Assembly: GCA_041686855.1 (NCBI GenBank)
Contig: JAWLDA010000007.1
Span: 62,001 to 126,000, forward strand
DNA length: 64,000 nucleotides
Reading direction: 5' to 3'
Source: JAWLDA01 sp041686855
GTDB taxonomy: Bacteria > Bacillota > Limnochordia > DTU080 > RSA5
The notes beneath the pieces were generated by a model. The model saw only the letters and a list, made by a program, of their open reading frames with translations, had not been told where the DNA came from and ran no database searches. Below, in pieces: positions 1 to 8,160 of this stretch (its first letter is position 1; every line of letters begins with the position of its first letter). The position numbers and the translations under genes were made by a program.

Positions 1-46
1 CGCGGCGCGCGAGCTGCGGGCACTCCTCGCCGAAGCCTCTGAATAG
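1..46 (+). CDS. C-terminal end of a protein cut by the window edge
   Basis: Reading from base 2, fourteen codons with GC-rich third positions run to a TAG at 44-46 and give the tail AARELRALLAEASE. The composition looks like an amphipathic C-terminal helix of a normal protein. The family cannot be named from so little sequence. Whether it is a real gene end depends on the sequence left of the window. Confidence 0.4.
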   Translation, partial: AARELRALLAEASE

Positions 47-66
47 AGGGTAGATACGTTCTGAGT

Positions 67-111
67 GGCGGTTAGCGCCCCTTCTAGTGTTTAGAGGAGG
101 CGCTGACCGCC
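67..111. other. 13-bp inverted repeat (hairpin)
   Basis: GGCGGTTAGCGCC at 67-79 pairs with GGCGCTGACCGCC at 99-111 with a single wobble. It lies between the end of the plus-strand fragment and the end of the minus-strand M42 operon, so it could be a bidirectional terminator, although neither side has a T-run. Confidence 0.45.
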
Positions 112-114
112 CCT

Positions 115-178
115 TAAGTCTGTGCGTTCGTAAGTCTGCGCGTACGTAAGTCTACGCGTTCGCAAGTCTGTGCCTGCG
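115..178. repeat. four tandem copies of a 16-bp minisatellite
   Basis: Units at 115-130, 131-146, 147-162 and 163-178 follow the consensus TAAGTCTGCGCGTTCG with a few substitutions each. No gene is read through it. It belongs to a set of unrelated short tandem repeats in the intergenic DNA of this window. Confidence 0.8.
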
Positions 179-261
179 CTCTTCAGACTGTACATGCCTA
201 AGCCTGGGTGTTCCTAATTCTCTGTGTTACAGAATGATCCGGATGTCCAGACGCTCTGGCC

Positions 262-1242
262 CTACAAGTACTCCCGCAAGAGCTCCACGGCGTCCATCAC
301 ATCGCCAAGATGGACGATCTGGCCGATCCCTGACGTGTTGCGTGCGGGAATGCCGATCAGTGCCGTCGGAACTCCGCCGGACGTTCGCTGGAGGAATCCC
401 GGCCCTTTCGCGCCGTCCCGAGAGACGTACTCTTGGACGGTGATCCCCTTTCGAGCAGCCGCCTCCTTTAACCTGGAGAGTAGCCCGGGATGTGCCACGT
501 GGGCGCCGTCTTGGACGACGACGGCGGGGCCCGCGCCGAGCCGGACGGGCGTGTTCGAGACGGCGTTGGGTTGTGCGTTCACGAGTCCGATCCCAAGGGC
601 TTCTCGAACCATGTGGCCCGTCGAAATCGCCCGAAGGCCTCGTCCATCCAGGTGCTCTTGCGCGGCGAACACAATCTGCACATCACCGGCCTCCGACTCC
701 TTGAGCGCTTCGATTAGGAGTGCGCATCCAATTCTACTCTCGAGCGCCGCGCCCATGACGACATGGTCGCGCCGGTAGAGCGTGCCCTTGTACGCCGCCC
801 GATCTCCTACCGAGACCAGTGATTGGGCGTCCTCGCGGGACGTCACCCCAAGATCGATCCGGAGCTTGGTGAACTCCGGCGGTTTACCCGCTTCCGACTC
901 GTCAGCGACCACGATCCCCTGCACACCGTTGCGAAACCCCACGCGGGCGTTTAGCGCAGCCGCGACCGCAACCTCTCCAATCGGTGAGACGTGCAACAGC
1001 CCACACGTGTCGATGTGCGTGACGACCAGCCCAGGCTCGTCCATGACGGCAAAGAGGAGACGAGGGGCGTCCGACGCGGAGCGCGTGGCGATCACGCTTC
1101 CTACGGGGTCGATCTGTACGGTGTCGACGAGGCCTCTTAACTCGTCGGTAAGCAGGGATCGCAGGTCACCTTCATCGGCCGAGACCGAGTCGACCGCGCA
1201 AAAGGCGTCGAGCGATGCGACGAGTGAGTCGTAACGTGTCAT
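262..1242 (-). CDS. M42-family peptidase homologue lacking its metal ligands
   Basis: 326 residues with the overall M42 (TET aminopeptidase / endoglucanase-like) fold, last gene of a three-gene M42 operon. The ATG overlaps the stop of the upstream paralogue as ATGA. All five positions that hold the two metals in M42 enzymes are changed: the first His is Val66, the bridging Asp is Glu168, the second Glu of the QEE motif is His197, the next Asp is Asn222 and the C-terminal His is Ser304. The base-equivalent Glu196 and Asp68 remain. It is full length and undamaged, so it is probably a non-catalytic subunit or a protein with a new role, not a decaying gene. Catalysis as an aminopeptidase is unlikely. 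Confidence 0.85.
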   Translation of the reverse strand: MTRYDSLVASLDAFCAVDSVSADEGDLRSLLTDELRGLVDTVQIDPVGSVIATRSASDAPRLLFAVMDEPGLVVTHIDTCGLLHVSPIGEVAVAAALNARVGFRNGVQGIVVADESEAGKPPEFTKLRIDLGVTSREDAQSLVSVGDRAAYKGTLYRRDHVVMGAALESRIGCALLIEALKESEAGDVQIVFAAQEHLDGRGLRAISTGHMVREALGIGLVNAQPNAVSNTPVRLGAGPAVVVQDGAHVAHPGLLSRLKEAAARKGITVQEYVSRDGAKGPGFLQRTSGGVPTALIGIPARNTSGIGQIVHLGDVMDAVELLREYL

Positions 1243-2267
1243 CTGGGCAGCCCCTCCATGGATATTCGAGTGAGAAACGCCTGCACGAGCTCAATGGTAT
1301 GCTCGATATCACTGCGAGCCAGGAAGGAACACGGCGTGTGTATGTACCGGCAGGGCAACGATACCGAGACGGTGGGAATTCCGCCATTTGCTAGGTGGAT
1401 GCTACCTGCGTCGTTCCCGCCGAGGGTGGTCTCCTTCCACTGGAACGGAATCTGGCGTTCCCTCGCGGTCTCCACCAAGAGATCGACCAACGTTCGCGTA
1501 GGTACAGACGTGGCGTCTTGAAAGGTGATAACAGGACCGGCGCCAAGATACGTCGAGTGGCCGGCCGCATCAGGATCGGGACGGTCGGCACACGTCGTCG
1601 CTTCCAGCACCACGGCGAAGTCCGGCCGAGTCTGTGACGCGGCGATGGCGGCACCGCGCAGCCCCACCTCTTCTTGGACGGTGAATGCCACGTCCACAGG
1701 CACCCCAACGCCGGCTTTTACGAGTTGCGCAGCAATAAAACACCCGGCCCGGTCGTCGAGCGCCTTCCCCTTCACCAGTCCCGTTCCGACGCTGCCAAAC
1801 TCCGTGTGAAACGTGCCTGCCTCCCCAATTCCCACAAGCTCCAGCGCTTGGCTGCGCGAACGGGCGCCTATGTCAATGTACAAGTCGTCACTCGACTGCG
1901 CTCGCTCATCCTCTTTATCGAGGAGGTGATTGGGCGTGGCGCCGATCACTCCCAACGTGTTGTGCAGGCCCACCACGACCCGCTTAGACGGAAGGATGCG
2001 GGCGTCGATGCCTCCCAGCGTCTTAAAGCGCAGGAACCCGTTCTCGTCAATACTGTCAACGATAAAGCCCACTTCGTCCATGTGCGCGGCGATGAGCCCC
2101 CGCGGACCGCTGCGGTCCAGCCCTTGCGACACGATGAGGTTACCCATCGAATCGGTGCGCGCCTGATCCCACGACGATGCTAGTTCCTCGATCAGGATCG
2201 CCCGTACCGCCTCTTCCGAACCGGAGGGACCAAAGGCGTTACTTAATCGCTCGAGCAACAGATTCAC
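1239..2267 (-). CDS. M42-family metallopeptidase (aminopeptidase/glucanase type)
   Basis: 342 residues. Intact M42 signatures are visible: AAHMDEVG near residue 82, LDDRAG near 190, TVQEEVGLRGA near 220, LEATTCAD (Glu where many homologues have Asp) and CRYIH near 308. These enzymes are cytoplasmic, form dodecameric tetrahedral shells and trim short peptides from the N-terminus, usually with Zn or Co. The start is the GTG at 2267, set by an AGGAGGTGG box just upstream, and it lies 29 bases inside the 3' end of the preceding paralogue. It is the middle gene of the operon and very likely an active peptidase. The exact substrate is unknown. Confidence 0.88.
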   Translation of the reverse strand: MNLLLERLSNAFGPSGSEEAVRAILIEELASSWDQARTDSMGNLIVSQGLDRSGPRGLIAAHMDEVGFIVDSIDENGFLRFKTLGGIDARILPSKRVVVGLHNTLGVIGATPNHLLDKEDERAQSSDDLYIDIGARSRSQALELVGIGEAGTFHTEFGSVGTGLVKGKALDDRAGCFIAAQLVKAGVGVPVDVAFTVQEEVGLRGAAIAASQTRPDFAVVLEATTCADRPDPDAAGHSTYLGAGPVITFQDATSVPTRTLVDLLVETARERQIPFQWKETTLGGNDAGSIHLANGGIPTVSVSLPCRYIHTPCSFLARSDIEHTIELVQAFLTRISMEGLPR

Positions 2268-3339
2268 CGGACCACCTCCTCACATCGTCCGGGTTGGCTT
2301 CGAGGCACGCAGCGACCAGGAGATTGGCGGCAAGCTGCACGTCCTCGAGGTCTACGGTTTCGACCGTGCTGTGCATGTAACGCAGGGGAATGCTGACGAC
2401 GCTTGTGGGAATCCCCTGGTGCGCGATCTGAATCTCCCAGGCGTCGGTTCCCGATGACCCCGCCATCACTTCGTCCTGCACCGGAGCCTCGTGACGCTCC
2501 GCCACGCCGGCCAGGAAACGACGCATCTCCTTGTGAATGTTGGGGCCCGCAGTCAACGCGGGGCCTCTGCCCATCTGAATCGTGTCGCGCCCAGGCACGT
2601 CCGGCATCTCCCCAAAGCCGACGTCCACAACGATGGCGGCGTCCGGCGCCGGCTCGGCGAGGGCACTCGCGCCCCGAGTCCCCAGCTCCTCCTGCACCGT
2701 AAAGTGCAGGATCACGTTCACCGGCAACGCTCGCCTTGACTTGGCGAGTTGCAAACCACTCCACAGGACCGATGCAACGCCGGCGCGGTTGTCCAATCCG
2801 GGAGATGTCAGTCGCCCTTCGCTGAGCGACGTCGGCAGTGCGGCAAATGAGATCCAGTCACCGGGTCGGACCTGTTGAGCAACGTCGTTCCCGCTCATGC
2901 CTGTGTCGACGAAGAATGCCTCCCAAGGTGGGATCTGCTTGCGCTCGGCCGGGGTCGTCAGGTGAGGGGGCGTCGTCCCAACCACGCCGAAGAGGCGTTC
3001 TCTCCCATGTATCCACACTTCCTGAGCCATGAGCGTGCGTCGGTTGACGCCGCCTACCGGAAGGACTCGAATGATGCCGCTCTCCTCGATCTGCCGGACC
3101 ACGAGACCGATCGTGTCCATGTGGGCGCTTAGGAGGAACGTCGGCCTCGGCCCCGAGCGCTCGGACGTGATGGTTGCGTAGAGATTTCCGAGCGCGTCCG
3201 TGCGAATCGTCTGGTGAATCTCCTCGCCACACGCCCTCAAGTGAACCGCGATCATGGACGCGACGCCCTCTTCCCGTCCAGAGACGGCAGGAACACGTGC
3301 GAGCTGCGTCAGTAAATCTACAAGATTTGGGTCGACCAT
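2239..3339 (-). CDS. M42-family metallopeptidase, first gene of the operon
   Basis: 366 residues from the ATG at 3339, chosen because GGAGG sits seven bases upstream. A longer reading to 3405 has no ribosome binding site. All M42 ligands are present: SAHMDTIG, LDNRAG, TVQEELGTRGA, VVDVG and LRYMHS. The family forms large cytoplasmic self-compartmentalised aminopeptidases. With two downstream paralogues that overlap it in series, it probably contributes to a mixed oligomer or to a set of aminopeptidases with different specificities that finish peptide breakdown. Confidence 0.88.
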   Translation of the reverse strand: MVDPNLVDLLTQLARVPAVSGREEGVASMIAVHLRACGEEIHQTIRTDALGNLYATITSERSGPRPTFLLSAHMDTIGLVVRQIEESGIIRVLPVGGVNRRTLMAQEVWIHGRERLFGVVGTTPPHLTTPAERKQIPPWEAFFVDTGMSGNDVAQQVRPGDWISFAALPTSLSEGRLTSPGLDNRAGVASVLWSGLQLAKSRRALPVNVILHFTVQEELGTRGASALAEPAPDAAIVVDVGFGEMPDVPGRDTIQMGRGPALTAGPNIHKEMRRFLAGVAERHEAPVQDEVMAGSSGTDAWEIQIAHQGIPTSVVSIPLRYMHSTVETVDLEDVQLAANLLVAACLEANPDDVRRWSGESVARAIK

Positions 3340-3427
3340 GTGCGTGCCTCCGTTCCCAGGGGCTGATCCTGCTTGTTTGGCCTCCGCCCGTAGGGCTTCA
3401 AGCAATTACTCCGTCTCGTGCGCGCAC

Positions 3428-3817
3428 CTAGACTGCCGGGTTGTCCAAGGCTGCCTCGATGCGGCTCATGGCGAGGATTCCCACCTTCGCCCGGATGGCA
3501 GTCGGATCGGTGAAGCCCTCTTGGACCAGCTTGTCGATCCGGGCCGTCATTTTCTCAACCTGACCTGTCCATGTCGGTCAAACCGTACACCAGGACATCG
3601 ACGCCTCTGGAGGCGCTCACTTCGACACCCCGCAGAATGGTGAGATCCGGATACCGTGTGTGACACGCAGCGATCTCGTCGTCGGACCAAAGACGTCGTG
3701 CTCGGTGATGACGAGGCCGTCGAGCCCCACCGTGCGTGCCCGCTCAGCCATCGACTCAGCGGACATCCGGCTGAACTTTGAGTAACGGGTCGTATGTACG
3801 TGCATATCGATCAACAT
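3428..3817 (-). pseudogene. broken PHP-domain phosphoesterase gene
   Basis: The N-terminal 40-odd residues are a clear PHP domain start (DMHVHTTRYSKFS, then GLDGLVITEHD with metal-binding His and Asp). After about 3690 the protein continues in another frame, reading ACHTRYPDLTILRGVEVS and then GVDVLVYGLTD. A stop or second frame change follows near 3560, after which a third stretch reads EKMTARIDKLVQEGF and ends at the TAG at 3428-3430. At least two disruptions are needed to join the pieces, so this is a decaying gene. Intact relatives hydrolyse phosphoesters. It sits just upstream of the M42 operon on the same strand. The last segment could come from a different gene. Confidence 0.7.
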
Positions 3818-3943
3818 GTGAGCATCCTCCCGGAACCTTAGCCTGCGATACCTCCACCTCAGACTTGCATCCTTGCGTGTGTGCTTGGGTTCGTATTCTC
3901 AAGCGCTTGAGGTAACTCCTCGCATGGCCCGTTTCGGACTTGC

Positions 3944-4000
3944 GATTTGGCACTTTTGGTACTGCCCAAGTACGTCTACGGTGTCTCAAAAATGCCAATC
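3944..4000. repeat. dispersed palindromic element, copy 1
   Basis: The left arm GATTTGGCACTTTTGG and right arm GTGTCTCAAAAATGCCAATC form an imperfect hairpin. The arms and spacing match the core of the 168-bp repeat units at 18.0-18.7 kb (TTTGGCAATTCTGGGACAC and GTGTCTCAAATCTGCCAAA). Confidence 0.55.
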
Positions 4001-4082
4001 CGGCATTAATCCGTTCGAGTTCATGTCTGAAATCAGCATTGTGGGTCCGATTATTGGGTTGTATCGCTCCACTCCCGCAACC

Positions 4083-4136
4083 TTTGGCATTTTTGCAACG
4101 CACTCCACCACGACGGTGAGTCTCGATTTTGCCAAT
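4083..4136. repeat. dispersed palindromic element, copy 2
   Basis: TTTGGCATTTTTGCA on the left and GAGTCTCGATTTTGCCAA on the right form an imperfect inverted repeat of the same architecture as copy 1, about 140 bases away in the same orientation. Confidence 0.45.
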
Positions 4137-4346
4137 CGCGCCCAAAAACGGTTCCGCCTCTCGTAGATCCGTTGAACGGGAGGGTTGCCACGGGTCCGTC
4201 ATGCGATGGGAAGGGACCGCCGCTCATCGCAGAGTGTCGAGCTCCCGCCCAGAGACGGAATTGCCCACGGACCCGAGGGGAATAGCTGTAAGCGCCACCA
4301 CGCCGGCGGTTCACCAGAAAATCCACATTACTAGGAGCGCGGACCG

Positions 4347-5477
4347 ATGAAGGCTGTAACCTACCAGGGTGTCAAAGATGTGGTCGTTCAAGAGGTTCAT
4401 GATCCAAAAATTGAGAAGCCGGATGACGTCATCGTTAAGGTCACGTCAACCGCCATTTGCGGCTCTGACCTCCATCTCATCCACGGCCTCGTTCCCAACC
4501 TACCCCGTGATTTCATCATTGGACATGAAGCGATGGGGATCGTCGAAGAAGTCGGCCCTGAGGTGAATCGGGTCAAACAAAGAGACCGTGTGGTCATTCC
4601 GTTCGCCGTCGCCTGTGGCAGTTGCCGCTATTGCAATCAAGACCTTTGGAGCCAGTGCGACAACGCCAACCCCCATGGCGAGGTCGGAGCGTACCTCGGC
4701 TACAGCGAGACGTACGGAGGATACGCGGGTGGACAAGCGGAGTACCTGCGGGTCCCATACGGTAACGTAGGCCCTTTTGTGGTGCCCGATGACCTCGAGG
4801 ACGAAAGGGCTCTCTTTTTAACGGACATTCTGCCGACATCACTGTGGGGGGTCGACCAAGCCGACGTGAAAGACGGCGATACCGTGGTCGTCCTTGGTTG
4901 CGGCCCCGTCGGCCTCTTGACGCAGAAGTTCGCCTGGCTCAAAGGGGCTGAACGGGTGATCGCCGTCGATTACATTGACTACCGACTCGCTCACGCCCGA
5001 GAGCACAACAGCGTGGAAGTGGTCGACTTTGACCGCCACGACGACACGGGTGCGTACTTAAAAGAGATCACAGGCGGGGGCGCCGACGTCGTCATCGACT
5101 GCGTCGGTATGGACGGCAAGATGCGACCGCTCGAATGGATTGGCACCGCGTTAAAACTGCAGGGAGGCTCCTTTTCAGCGCTCGTCATGGCGTCCCAAGC
5201 GGTGCGGAAGGGCGGCATCGTCTCGGTCGTCGGCGTCTACGGCTCGAGGTACAACGCGTTCCCCCTTGGGGATTTCTTTGCTAGAAACGTCACTCTAAAG
5301 ATGGGTCAGTGCCCGGTGCACGCCTACGTAGAACCGGCCATGGAGATGGTGATGGCGGAGAAGCTCGATCCGACTGACATCATCACCCACGTCCTTCCCC
5401 TCGATGAGGCCGAGCACGGATACGAGATCTTCGATGCCAAACGGGACAATTGCATCAAGGTGGTTTTGAAACCCTAG
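4347..5477 (+). CDS. zinc-dependent alcohol/polyol dehydrogenase (MDR family)
   Basis: 376 residues. The N-terminal GroES-like domain has the catalytic zinc ligands in AICGSDLH and GHEAMG and the four-cysteine structural zinc site ACGSCRYCNQDLWSQC. The Rossmann half carries LGCGPVGLLTQ for NAD(P). The arrangement resembles glutathione-independent formaldehyde dehydrogenase and sorbitol/threonine dehydrogenase relatives, so it probably oxidises an alcohol or polyol in the cytoplasm. AGGAGCG upstream supports the ATG. It converges on two sugar-type Gfo/Idh/MocA oxidoreductases, which favours a polyol or sugar substrate over formaldehyde, but the substrate is not readable from sequence. Confidence 0.85.
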   Translation: MKAVTYQGVKDVVVQEVHDPKIEKPDDVIVKVTSTAICGSDLHLIHGLVPNLPRDFIIGHEAMGIVEEVGPEVNRVKQRDRVVIPFAVACGSCRYCNQDLWSQCDNANPHGEVGAYLGYSETYGGYAGGQAEYLRVPYGNVGPFVVPDDLEDERALFLTDILPTSLWGVDQADVKDGDTVVVLGCGPVGLLTQKFAWLKGAERVIAVDYIDYRLAHAREHNSVEVVDFDRHDDTGAYLKEITGGGADVVIDCVGMDGKMRPLEWIGTALKLQGGSFSALVMASQAVRKGGIVSVVGVYGSRYNAFPLGDFFARNVTLKMGQCPVHAYVEPAMEMVMAEKLDPTDIITHVLPLDEAEHGYEIFDAKRDNCIKVVLKP

Positions 5478-5508
5478 GCTAAGCTAGGCCGAGCCGGGTT
5501 AGACTGGG

Positions 5509-6552
5509 CTAGGTTACAGGTTTCTCTCCCTCCACTGAGACCGCCTGCGGCATTCCCTGACGGATCGATGCGTACGCCGCGTCGGCGATTCGCGTCGCCA
5601 TCACGCCGTCCCGCAATCCGCCCGACGGTTCCCGCCCATACTCCACCGCACGGAAGAATTCGAGATACATCCCTTTGTACTTAGGCGGCAGGCCGTCGGC
5701 GATCCGAGGGTAACGCACCCCATCGTTGGTGTGGAGCGAGAGTGTCTCGCTCGTCATGCTCGCCCGGATCACTCCTTCGGTGCCTACCAGCTCGAGCGTA
5801 GCGTCGGCCCAGTGGGGTTGATTCTCCGGGGAGATGGAGCCAAAGGTGAGCCCGGCGATCACACCGTCGGAGAAACGCAACGTGACGATCGATGTAGACT
5901 CGTAGGGCAGTTTCTCAGGAATCGGATTGGGAAAACGCACCGGCCCCACGCTGTTCCCGGAGTTGTTCACTTGGTTCGCTAAGGCGAAGACGCTCTGCAC
6001 CTCCGACCCCGCGTACCACCGCAGCAGGTCGTAATCATGAACGCCGTGCTCCAATGTCTCGCCGCCACCCCAAAAAGGCTTGATCACGTTGCGGTGCCTC
6101 CGGGCCGACCACATGTTCACCAACGTGCCGATTGCGCCTGATGCCAGGAGCTTCTTCGCAGCCATGTAGAGTCGGTCGAAGCGCAGGGTGAACGCAACTT
6201 GCAGCACCACCCCCGCCTCCCGCACAGCTCGGGCCACGGCGTCGGCTTCGGCGGCCGAAATGCCGAGGGGCTTTTCACACATGATGTGCTTCCCCGCCTG
6301 CGCCGCCTCGATACAGGCGGCGGCGCTGTGTTCGCTGTTGCGGCACACGACCACAGTGTCGATATCGTCCCGGCTCAACAGGGTCTCGTAATCGACGGCG
6401 TCGATGCCAAACTTCTGAGCAAAGGCCTCGGTCTCACCCCGGTCGTCGTGCGCGACGGCAACCAGCTTGGCATGCTCCGATAGCGAACTGATCGTAGCGG
6501 CGTGTCCCGGGGCGTGCGAGTGGTGCAGCCCCATGATGCCGATGTTAAGCAC
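5509..6552 (-). CDS. Gfo/Idh/MocA-family oxidoreductase
   Basis: 347 residues, a cytoplasmic NAD(P)-dependent dehydrogenase acting on a sugar, inositol or sugar acid. The N-terminal Rossmann start is atypical (GIMGLHHSHAPGHA instead of GxGxxG), followed by the conserved CEKPLG lysine motif and HGVHDYDLLRWYAG, which supplies the His/Asp pair used in catalysis. The GTG start is set by GGGAGG located inside the end of the upstream gene, one base away, so the two oxidoreductases are translated together. Substrate unknown. Confidence 0.85.
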   Translation of the reverse strand: MLNIGIMGLHHSHAPGHAATISSLSEHAKLVAVAHDDRGETEAFAQKFGIDAVDYETLLSRDDIDTVVVCRNSEHSAAACIEAAQAGKHIMCEKPLGISAAEADAVARAVREAGVVLQVAFTLRFDRLYMAAKKLLASGAIGTLVNMWSARRHRNVIKPFWGGGETLEHGVHDYDLLRWYAGSEVQSVFALANQVNNSGNSVGPVRFPNPIPEKLPYESTSIVTLRFSDGVIAGLTFGSISPENQPHWADATLELVGTEGVIRASMTSETLSLHTNDGVRYPRIADGLPPKYKGMYLEFFRAVEYGREPSGGLRDGVMATRIADAAYASIRQGMPQAVSVEGEKPVT

Positions 6553-6553
6553 G

Positions 6554-7585
6554 CTACATCGCCTCCCGGTAACCGGCGTTGACGCCTGTTAAGTCGACGG
6601 CGGTTCCCGTCGCCCCCGCTTCGTAAATCGCCCGCACCACAGCGAGGCTGCGGGCGCCGTCACCTGCCGTCACGCCGCAAGGTCTTCCCGAGGCAACGCT
6701 ATCGACGAAGTCCTGTAGTTGAAGCTGGTGCGTCCCCGGCACGTACTCGGGCCACGGCAAACCTTGGCCATTTTGGGAATTCGTCTCGACGACACGGTCC
6801 CGTACGATACCAATCGTGAATTGTTCCGTGGCAATCGTGAGATGCGTCTGCCGCCGCTGCTCTTGCGGCCAGATGCTCGCCGATTCGACGAGTCCGTTCA
6901 CACCCGATGCAAAGGTCAAATGGGCAACGGCGAAGTCCTCGACGCGTGCGCCGGGGTGAGCTAGATTCTCGACCCGTGCCCAGGTCACCGCGTCCACGTC
7001 GCCCAACTGAAACCGAAGCATGTCCACATGATGAATGCCCACCTGCATTAGCATCCCGCCACCCGACGATTCGGGATCCCGCAGGTACGCCTTGTCGCTG
7101 GTTTGGTAGAAATCGAAGGGCAAGAAGCCCTTGAGCTCGAGATGCGCAGCGAGAGGCTTGCCGAGCCGCCCTTCCTGCAACCAGGCGCGCAACTGCTGCA
7201 TGTGCGAACTGAAGCGGAGCTGCGAGACGACACCGAGCTGCACACCCGCCTTGACGGCCGCCTCCCGCATCCTCGTCGCGTCGTCAAGGGTGAGAGCGAT
7301 CGGCTTTTCGACCATTACATGCCGCCCCGCCGCTAACGCCTGCAAAGCCACGGGGGCGTGAGCCGCCGGCGGCAAGCAGAGGTCGACGATGTGAATATCG
7401 TCACGCTCCAGGAGCGCTTCGACCTCGGTGAACGAAGCAACGCCGTGCTCCTCGCCCACCGCAGCCGCCCGCTCCGGGACCATGTCGCAGACGGCCCGTA
7501 GCGTCGCGCCGTTCACTCTCTTCCACGCGGCGATGTGCCCCCGGGAGATTCCACCGAGACCCACTACCGCAACACCCATCGTCAC
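6554..7585 (-). CDS. Gfo/Idh/MocA-family oxidoreductase
   Basis: 343 residues. GVAVVGLGGISRGH is a canonical dinucleotide-binding start, VEKPIALT holds the catalytic-site lysine, and GGGMLMQVGIHHVDMLRF has the conserved histidines. It heads a two-gene operon with 5509-6552. The GTG at 7585 is taken as start because AGGAG lies nine bases upstream; an ATG six bases further in is possible. It probably oxidises or reduces a sugar or polyol at one carbon; pairing of two family members often gives sequential oxidation and reduction, but this is inference. Confidence 0.86.
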   Translation of the reverse strand: MTMGVAVVGLGGISRGHIAAWKRVNGATLRAVCDMVPERAAAVGEEHGVASFTEVEALLERDDIHIVDLCLPPAAHAPVALQALAAGRHVMVEKPIALTLDDATRMREAAVKAGVQLGVVSQLRFSSHMQQLRAWLQEGRLGKPLAAHLELKGFLPFDFYQTSDKAYLRDPESSGGGMLMQVGIHHVDMLRFQLGDVDAVTWARVENLAHPGARVEDFAVAHLTFASGVNGLVESASIWPQEQRRQTHLTIATEQFTIGIVRDRVVETNSQNGQGLPWPEYVPGTHQLQLQDFVDSVASGRPCGVTAGDGARSLAVVRAIYEAGATGTAVDLTGVNAGYREAM

Positions 7586-7742
7586 GTCAATCCACTCCTA
7601 TTAGGTCATGCCAATATTGAATGGGGCGTTGAATGCTGCTCGTTGCTCCTTCGTTGGACACCACCGTATGCTTGTGCCACCGTGTTCACGTGCCATCGTG
7701 CACGCGGCGCACTGGACGTGCTAACCTGTACGTGCTAGTCGG

Positions 7743-7790
7743 CACACGTGCTTGCCTACACATGTGCTTGCCTGCACACGTGCTTGCCTA
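7743..7790. repeat. three tandem copies of a 16-bp minisatellite
   Basis: Consecutive units of the form CACGTGCTTGCCTACA are followed by degenerate copies of a second motif (GTGCCAGTCTGAATGCGCAC) to about 7900. The whole stretch 7640-7960 is low in complexity and has no credible reading frame. Its many CACGTG-like hexamers come from the repeats. Confidence 0.65.
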
Positions 7791-8095
7791 CACACGAGCA
7801 CACTGGACGTCACCCTAGTACGTGCCAGCCTGAACGCGCACACTGTATGCGCACCTTGTACGTGCCAGTCTGAATGCGCACCTTGTACGTGCACCGTGTA
7901 CCTGGTTCAATTCGTGGGACGCCACCTTGAATACGTTCGTCTTGTCCGGTACACGTCCTTGACCAATGGGGGACAAAGGTAGAACATGCACCGGTAAACG
8001 CCCATCCGAGACGTCATGTGTGACTTGGGTCTTCGATTCATAGGCTGGGAACTTCAAGAACGGCTGGGTAGCAACCATACCGATCCCGTCTCGCC

Positions 8096-8126
8096 CCGCC
8101 TCGCCTCGCCTCGCCTCGCCTCGCCC
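8096..8126. repeat. pentanucleotide repeat (CCTCG/TCGCC)
   Basis: About six perfect tandem TCGCC pentamers, immediately before the 240-bp repeat array. No gene overlaps it. Confidence 0.75.
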
Positions 8127-8160
8127 AGTCTCGCCCCGGAAATCCACCACGGGCCACTTT

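Larger units (their letters stand above)
3818..4346. other. gene-free region with two palindromic repeat copies
   Basis: No convincing coding sequence is present. The region holds two diverged copies of an imperfect palindrome (listed separately) and the leader of the alcohol dehydrogenase gene, whose AGGAG box lies about 15 bases before its ATG. Confidence 0.5.

Noticed and set aside
5478..5508. CTAGG-rich short repeat as terminator between convergent genes
   Set aside because: AACCCTAG and CTAGGTT can pair, but the stem is interrupted and there is no T-run, so support is too weak for a feature.
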